Source of the DNA: Botryosphaeria dothidea
Lineage: Eukaryota > Ascomycota > Dothideomycetes > Botryosphaeriales > Botryosphaeriaceae
Direction: 5' to 3'
DNA length: 64,000 bases
Assembly (NCBI GenBank): GCA_011503125.2
Contig: WWBZ02000033.1
Coordinates: 1,984,001 to 2,048,000, forward strand
Part shown: positions 58,254-64,000 of the stretch, piece after piece
Layout of the letters: every line of letters starts with the position of its first letter
Numbering within the stretch: position 1 is the stretch's first letter
Program-made: the position numbers and the translations under genes
The notes under the pieces: generated by a model
Database searches by the model: none
Told to the model about the DNA's origin: nothing
What the model saw: only the letters and a program-made list of their open reading frames with translations

Positions 58254-59489
58254 CTAGGCAGAAGGATATCGAAGAATATCCTCGCAATTGGCGTCGAAGC
58301 GCATGGACCAGAGACGCACGGCTGTCATGAACTTTTCCGTCTTCTCTAGTTCCCTGTCGCGTCCGAAGATGGTGTCGACAAACTCGCAGCCACTGTTCTT
58401 GCCCATAGAGACGGGCTTCTTGCCACCCGCCTCACGCTTAGCCGCCTTCCACATGTACTCTTCGCACACCTTGAGCAGCTTGCTGAACCGGACCCAGAGC
58501 CGTTCGCCACTCTCCAGGAAGTCCTCCACGAGTTCCCTGCTCTCTTGCTTACGGATCTTCTGCATCGTCTCCTCAGCCCGCTTGACCTTGCCCGCCAACT
58601 GGATGAGCAAAAGCCACAGCTCGCCTGCAATTTCGGACATCGGCGTCGCCGGTCCATGGTGGAAGACGGTCCAGTCATAGATCCATTTGCCGAGGGAGTT
58701 CGCATCGAAGACGCTTCCGAGGAGCAGGATTGGCTCTTCGGTCGGGTCCCAGTTCTTGAAGGAGTAGCCAGCCGGAATGCCCGCACGGCGCGCGTCCTCG
58801 TCGGTTGCCTTGGCAGCCGCTTTTGCTGTCGAGGGTCGCTTAGGTGTCGAGCTGGCGGTGGGGCGAGAGGAGTGAGATGCCCGGCGAGCGCGCATACGGG
58901 TAGGGTCGGCCTCCTTGTTGTCTGGGACCTGGTTGTAGACCTTCGCGTAAGTGTCTTTGTACGAAGAGTAGTTGTGAGATGGTTCGTATGGCGGCGGCGG
59001 GCTGCCGCGATAGGCGTAGTCGTCGTCATAGTCGTCGTCAAGGCCCACCTTGCGGTAGTATTGCGAACGAGTCGAGCGATTCTTTTCGCCGCAGCGGCAG
59101 TGCTTGCAGGTGCAAGACTTGCCGCAGGACGTGCCTTCCGGAGCGTAATAACTGCGACTCCGCTGTCGTGAACGAGAGCCACTTACATATTCGTAGGCGC
59201 GCTGCGGGGTCGATTCGCGCGACGCATACCGTGGTGAGGAGTATGAGTACGAGGTGTACTGCGGCGGCACGCGTGCGTAGGACGTGTACTGAGGCGGGTC
59301 GTACTGGCTGGCGCGACGAGCGTGGTGCTTGGGCGATCCGCGAGGCGACGGAGTCGCAGTGTGGACCGAGTAGCGGGGAGAGTAGTAGCTGTGCCCGTTG
59401 GGCGAGGGCGACACAGGCGGCGTGCGCATGTAGTCGTAGGCCATGTAGTGCGGCGGAGGCGCGGAAGAATACATGGCGGGTGAGGGCAC
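58254..59489 (-). CDS. Vegetative cell wall protein gp1-like conserved fungal protein
   Basis: A single exon of 411 residues. The N-terminal third is Pro/Ser/Tyr-rich with imperfect repeats (PPQYTSY twice, YSSPRY, YYSPRY). A cysteine knot-like cluster CGKSCTCKHCRCGEKN lies near residues 125-140 and could bind metal. After a basic linker comes the conserved C-terminal domain from NWDPTEEPILLLGSVFDANSLGKW through IYDWTVFHHGPATPM and ELWLLLIQLAGKVKRAEE to the end, largely helical. Similar proteins in ascomycete genomes are often labelled vegetative cell wall protein gp1 because of the proline-rich part, yet there is no signal peptide, so an intracellular role is more likely. No catalytic motif is visible. 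ATG 59489 is the first in frame after sequence lacking coding character. Confidence 0.82.
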   Translation of the reverse strand: MPSPAMYSSAPPPHYMAYDYMRTPPVSPSPNGHSYYSPRYSVHTATPSPRGSPKHHARRASQYDPPQYTSYARVPPQYTSYSYSSPRYASRESTPQRAYEYVSGSRSRQRSRSYYAPEGTSCGKSCTCKHCRCGEKNRSTRSQYYRKVGLDDDYDDDYAYRGSPPPPYEPSHNYSSYKDTYAKVYNQVPDNKEADPTRMRARRASHSSRPTASSTPKRPSTAKAAAKATDEDARRAGIPAGYSFKNWDPTEEPILLLGSVFDANSLGKWIYDWTVFHHGPATPMSEIAGELWLLLIQLAGKVKRAEETMQKIRKQESRELVEDFLESGERLWVRFSKLLKVCEEYMWKAAKREAGGKKPVSMGKNSGCEFVDTIFGRDRELEKTEKFMTAVRLWSMRFDANCEDILRYPSA

Positions 59490-62400
59490 CGGTTGGCACC
59501 AGGTGAGGTGTTATGAGGAAATGGCGAAGATGTCGAGAAGACGAGAAATGGGGAGGGTCGGGGTGCTATAATAGACCCGTCACCGCGGCGAATGCGGCGT
59601 GCTGGACGGCGCGGTTGAGAGCAGAGCGGCGCAGGAAGGAGAGGGAGGTTCGGTCGCGGAGGGATAAGGAAAAACCGAGTCTCTGTCTCTTAACATTGGA
59701 AGCGTGGCTGTGTGCTGCTCAAGTGGCGCGGGGGGACCGGTGGCGATCCGTGGAGTGGTGGTAGACGCGTGGTGGTGAGTTGTGTTGGCAAGAAGCCAAA
59801 GGGTTCAGAGAGGGCTGAGAGCCGGGCGGGCGGTTGGATTTTATTGTGCGTTGCGGGCCTGGGCAACAATCCCTGCAGCGCTGGCGTTCGACCGGGGAGC
59901 CTTGGGGTGAGTTAAACTGAATGAATCCGTGCACGTTGTGGCTGGGCTGCTCGTCAATCTCTGGGCTCTCGTGCCTTGGAACAGGGGCGCTTTGCAGTCA
60001 CACCGCCGAGCGCGGGTGCATTGATGATCGGTGAGTGTCCAACGACGTCCACTGATGCGCAGCAGATCCAAACAAGCGACGACAGTCGGTGGGCGAGTGG
60101 GGCGAAGAAGCGTCGGCGCAGAGACGTCAGACTGCCACTGCCAGCGGAGCCCGACGTCGACTCACTTTTAAGCTGATGGTCAGGTGTATTCATGCAGCGT
60201 ATGATAATAATATCCACCGTCCTGGCCCAGAGGCTGCGCGCGTCTTCCACGAGGGCGGCACAGCTTGGGTAAGCACTTACGGCCGGTCGGGATCCCAACT
60301 GCGCGCTGTGCCGTCAACGCCGTCTTGTGCCTCCCGCCTGCAGAGCAATGCCGCAAGGGTCTCGCTGAATCGCCTGGTCCGGCCAGCGCGGTGCGATTCA
60401 CGTCGAGCGATCAAAGGCAGGCTGCATATCATGATCGCATGGTTCATGCGTCAGGGAGAAACGCAGCCGTCGCACCAACTTGCGCTTGTGCGACCGGCAG
60501 TGCCGCACTCGCTGCCTTCACCCTCTCCTTCTCCAGCTTTCCCCCCTTTTGCCAGCCGTTTGCCTTCAACCGTCCCCCCGCTACGCCCTTCCCGTTCGCT
60601 CGCCGCGCCGCACGCTGGTCCTGGCGCCCGACCGCCGTCCGGGAGGCCCTGGCCGTTTCGAGGTGAGCCGCACCCAATTCCTCGCAGAGACCTCGTTTCC
60701 AGGCAAGCAATTTCCACCGTGATTTTGATGAGGGTGAAAATTTTTTCGAGCATGTCTCACGCCTGGATTGGATCCTGCGTCCACCGCAACTCCGCCCTGC
60801 CAGCGGCCCAGAGACGCATCCCAGCCGACCGTCCACGCGAAGCCGGGCTCTAGCCGGCCGCCGGGAGCCATCGCATGCAGGTCGCCCGCACTTGATTGGA
60901 GGCCGTCGCTTGGAGTCCAGCGCAGCAGCTGTCCAGATCCTCGCCGCCCGCTGCTGATTGGCGTGCATACACCGGCCCGCGTCGTGCATTCAGCCTAACC
61001 GCGTCCACTTCTTTTGCTCCGGCCATGTGCTCGCGAAGAACCGCCATATCCCGACCCTGTCCCTGCCCCATTGGCGTCGTGTGGCCCACAATCACGATGG
61101 CGCAGGCGCGGAAGCCGTGTCATGCTTCCGTCGCCCGTCCCTCCCAGCACCATGGCAGCCGGGATTGGCCTTGTGGCCTAAGGGAGGATCCGCTAGCCGC
61201 ATGTACATGTACACGCCAACGCATTCCTGCACAGATTTTTTTTTTTTTTTGCAATCCGTTGACTCTTTTTACCTGCTTTGCTTTGTTGTCATATCATCAT
61301 GCCTTCTACTGCTTTCTTTGCGATTGTGGAAGCATTCAAGAGCCTGGACTATTGGTGCGCTCATACGCGCGTGGCTGGCATGGCGACGGCTGTCGTTGGC
61401 CCACCGCCTGCACCTTTAACACGTCAACCGGGCTGAGGGTTCGATTGCTTCCGCGTCATGCACGCAGACCCAAACCAAACAACAGCCCAAAGAGTCATAG
61501 GTGCAGCCGGTCAAGCGCCTGGATTGACCGGTTGCCGATGGGATTTCTCATCGCGCGATGGCGATGACGTTGTCTGTGGCGGTGCAGCCGTATCGTTTTC
61601 CCAACCTCTTCGCATCTCGACCGCAAATAGGCAAGGATCACGTGTGAAAGGGGGAATGGTGCTAGGTTGCACGATTGGTCAAGCGAGTCGCCGGTCGTAA
61701 TGCTGTGCTGTTCCGGATCTTTGTTATTGTCAGACCCGCGTGCCTGTGTCACAGTAAGTCAAAGACATCCGAATGGCTCGCAGTTAGCCATTATCACACA
61801 AAGCGTACTATCAATAGCCGCCTACTACTTGGTCGGCTGATTGGCTTGCCGGTCTCAAGTGAGAATTGATTTGGCGCGGTCGAGAATCCGGCCTAAAAAT
61901 TCTCCCATTGGGTGGTGAAGTCCCGAAGTCAGCTTTCGATACGATCTCATGCGTACTTTCGCGTCTCAACACGACCACTTACTGATGGTGAGGCGAGACG
62001 CAATTATTGGCTGGCGTCTGCAGTGTCGTGCGCAGACGCATGCAAGAGCCGCCAGCGATCCACAGCGACGATCGCCCAGGGACCTGCAAAACCACACACC
62101 AGGGCGCTGCGGACCGATCATCCAAACATCCTTTGTCAACCAGGTTTGTCATACTTGCAACGGGCGCTTGCAGAAAAAGCCCTCGCACATGCTTAGGGTT
62201 GGAATTAGCGGAGCTGAATGCGTTACCCCAAACCCTGAGCCCTGGACTTGGGGGGAAATCGAGGCTGGCGTTACACCCATTTGCGCACGATGACATATCA
62301 CGAGCTGCGCGCTTCCGCCTATGGGGACAAGGCATCTGTCGCAGGTTATGTGTAATTTTTCCAAAAGAGACAAAAGGAAAGACGGTCTGCTTGTTGACGA

Positions 62401-63926
62401 GGCAGGGCATGCCCTGAGACGTCAGATCTCGTCGTCCAGGCATGCGAACTACTGGTCAGTTTCTGTTGCCTCATGGGGTACATGCTGACCATCTTTCTTT
62501 TTCGTGTCACGGAATCACATCTTGGCGTTGAAAAAGAAAGGAGACGGCTCCGGTCGACGCGCATTCTGCAATCACCTCCAGGTATCGGCATCATCACAAT
62601 TCAGCTTTCAATATCTAGCCTGCATCATGTGAGTGTAGACCTTTCTGGAAGTTGACAGTCACGTTTTGATGTGCGCGCATGAATCGCGCCTATTGCTTTG
62701 TGGTACTTATCGCAGGAATCACATCTGAGATGGTACTACAGCAAACCGAACCATTCAGAATGCCGCTAAGCATCTAATTATCTGGTTTGGACTATGCGGA
62801 ATTTTCGATTGGATGCAACGGGGCTCTGGCGATGATGGATCGCACAAACCATTGGAGGCCTTGGTCCGTTTGCAAACGCTCCTCCCCAGGCGGCTGGCTG
62901 CGCAACGCATAAGCTTGAACATGCGAATGCAGGAACAGAATGAGGAAATTGACTACCGATCCTGGGGCAGGTCATCAATGCGAGCTAGTGGAGGAGCCGC
63001 CGGCACCGCAGTTTGTTCTACGTTGAAACGCTACGAGCATGAACATGGGCGTCAGCAGTCGTTTCTGAAATTGTGGGGCTGCTCCACGCCTTGGCATCAC
63101 ACGACGCTGCAGCTGTGTTTCACGTACCTAGGAGCTTGATCATGAGGACTTGGTGTGGTAGGGAACCGTTTGCTTTTGGCCATGCGGCTCGAGCCGCGAA
63201 AGAGCAGGGAGATACGAGTCAAACCCGGACGGCGATCGGTCATGTGGATGGCCTGAAGGCTGCTTCATTTGGCTGAACACGGAGCGAGGTCAATAAAAGG
63301 ACAACTTGATGAACGCAAGCCCGCTCATTCAGCGGTGGGATATGCCCAGGTAGGGAGGTGGTGATGGATTACGTCAACGGCGCGACGCGTTCCTGGGCGC
63401 GTCTCCCAATGCTACCCCGCGAATCCCGAAACGGCATCGCCAGCCCCTCTTCACTACAACGCCCGTGGGGAAATGAACACGAGTGGCTGTAACTTTCGCG
63501 CGCACTATATCCCACTACAGTTGACCGGCTATATTGTCCTCCAATGGCCATCCCACCCTCCTCGCTCTCTCGCCTACTCTCTCCACACAGGCGCAGGTAA
63601 GAGAAGTTGTTGTTCCTCGGTCCGGCCGCGCCCACCGGAGCGAAGCCGAATCCCTCTCGTTCCTCGTAACCTTAACCATGAATCCATTATTAGATACCAA
63701 GCTGTCGCTCCCCATTTCCGCCTAAAGAAATGTCGCCCACAGCGGGGCCGACGCTGGCACTGCCCACAAGAGCCCGCACTGAGCACGTCACTATGGCCAC
63801 CGCCAACGCATCGGCCCTGTTTAAATACGGCCTCACGCCATGTGCGATGAAGTCGCCCTAGGACTCTCCCTCCTCTCCTTAACCACAAGTCTCCATCCGT
63901 CGCTTCCGAGACACGCGAGAACAACC
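59490..63926. other. Gene-free stretch, about 4.4 kb, ending in a promoter
   Basis: No family-like frame or RNA gene found. It is GC-rich with scattered homopolymers (a run of T at about 61236-61250). Near the end TTTAAATA (63820-63827) sits 100 bp before ATG 63927, followed by CT-rich sequence, a reasonable core promoter and leader for the secreted-protein gene. The rest could be unusually long promoters for the two genes on its sides. Confidence 0.45.
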
Positions 63927-64000
63927 ATGAAGATTTCAAACTCCCTCCTCGCCGCGCTCTGCGCCTCTCTCGCCACCGCGGCGCCCACTCTCCAGGCTCT
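63927..64000 (+). CDS. Secreted protein, N-terminus only (cut by window end)
   Basis: ATG 63927 opens MKISNSLLAALCASLATA then APTLQA, a textbook fungal signal peptide with a cleavage site after ATA or TAAP. The context ACAACCATGA is favourable, and a TATA-like box lies 100 bp upstream. Only 24 codons are in the window, so the mature protein cannot be named. Confidence 0.7.
   Translation, partial: MKISNSLLAALCASLATAAPTLQA

Noticed and set aside
60089..61567. Open frames of 223-254 codons as genes
   Set aside because: Pro/Arg/Ser-rich translations, no domain, no credible splice continuation.

Overview
The window is nuclear DNA from a filamentous ascomycete (Pezizomycotina; Dothideomycetes would fit, but this is an inference). 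The reasons are short GT-AG introns of about 45-160 nt, a Tad1-type LINE carrying stop codons of the kind left by repeat-induced point mutation (RIP), fungal gene families (a lipase-like/NB-ARC/TPR NLR, DHA1 and DHA2 MFS transporters, fungal bZIP and bHLH factors), and compact housekeeping genes separated by long GC-rich intergenic stretches. All exon-intron joins given here were read by eye from splice signals and reading-frame continuity; none is confirmed by transcripts.

Layout. 1-10.6 kb is an accessory region: the 3'-running part of a DHA2-type MFS gene, a solo-LTR-like element with a 5-bp target duplication, a 5'-truncated Tad1 LINE bounded by a 14-bp duplication, and an NLR gene on the minus strand broken by a stop codon and a frameshift. 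12.7-32 kb is a housekeeping and regulatory block: casein kinase 2 beta subunit, a small cysteine-containing secreted protein, a C2H2 factor with a cysteine-rich N-terminus, a small probably acylated protein, PRP5 (pre-mRNA splicing) divergent from ERB1 (ribosome biogenesis), a bHLH factor, and a WDR48/Bun107-like WD40 protein (deubiquitinase cofactor).

33-40.4 kb is a second accessory region. It holds a gene of about 900 codons with an N-terminal Cys/His-rich domain that has been split by a second copy of the same solo-LTR-like element, a truncated copy of that N-terminal domain 1.6 kb upstream, and a dubious ORF. Removing the insertion and one copy of its target duplication restores the reading frame exactly. 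41-53.5 kb carries an old-yellow-enzyme-type flavin oxidoreductase, a decayed GH43 glycosidase, two divergently transcribed DHA1-type MFS transporters, a five-exon bZIP factor and a secreted beta-propeller (lactonase-like) protein. 53.5-64 kb is mostly gene-free DNA around one protein of the vegetative-cell-wall-protein gp1-like type, ending with the first codons of a secreted protein cut by the window edge.

No tRNA, rRNA or CRISPR array was seen. I found no clear new multi-gene system. The most unusual signals are the pair of solo-LTR-like elements (about 97% identical, in inverted orientation), the gene family one of them interrupts, and the decaying NLR.
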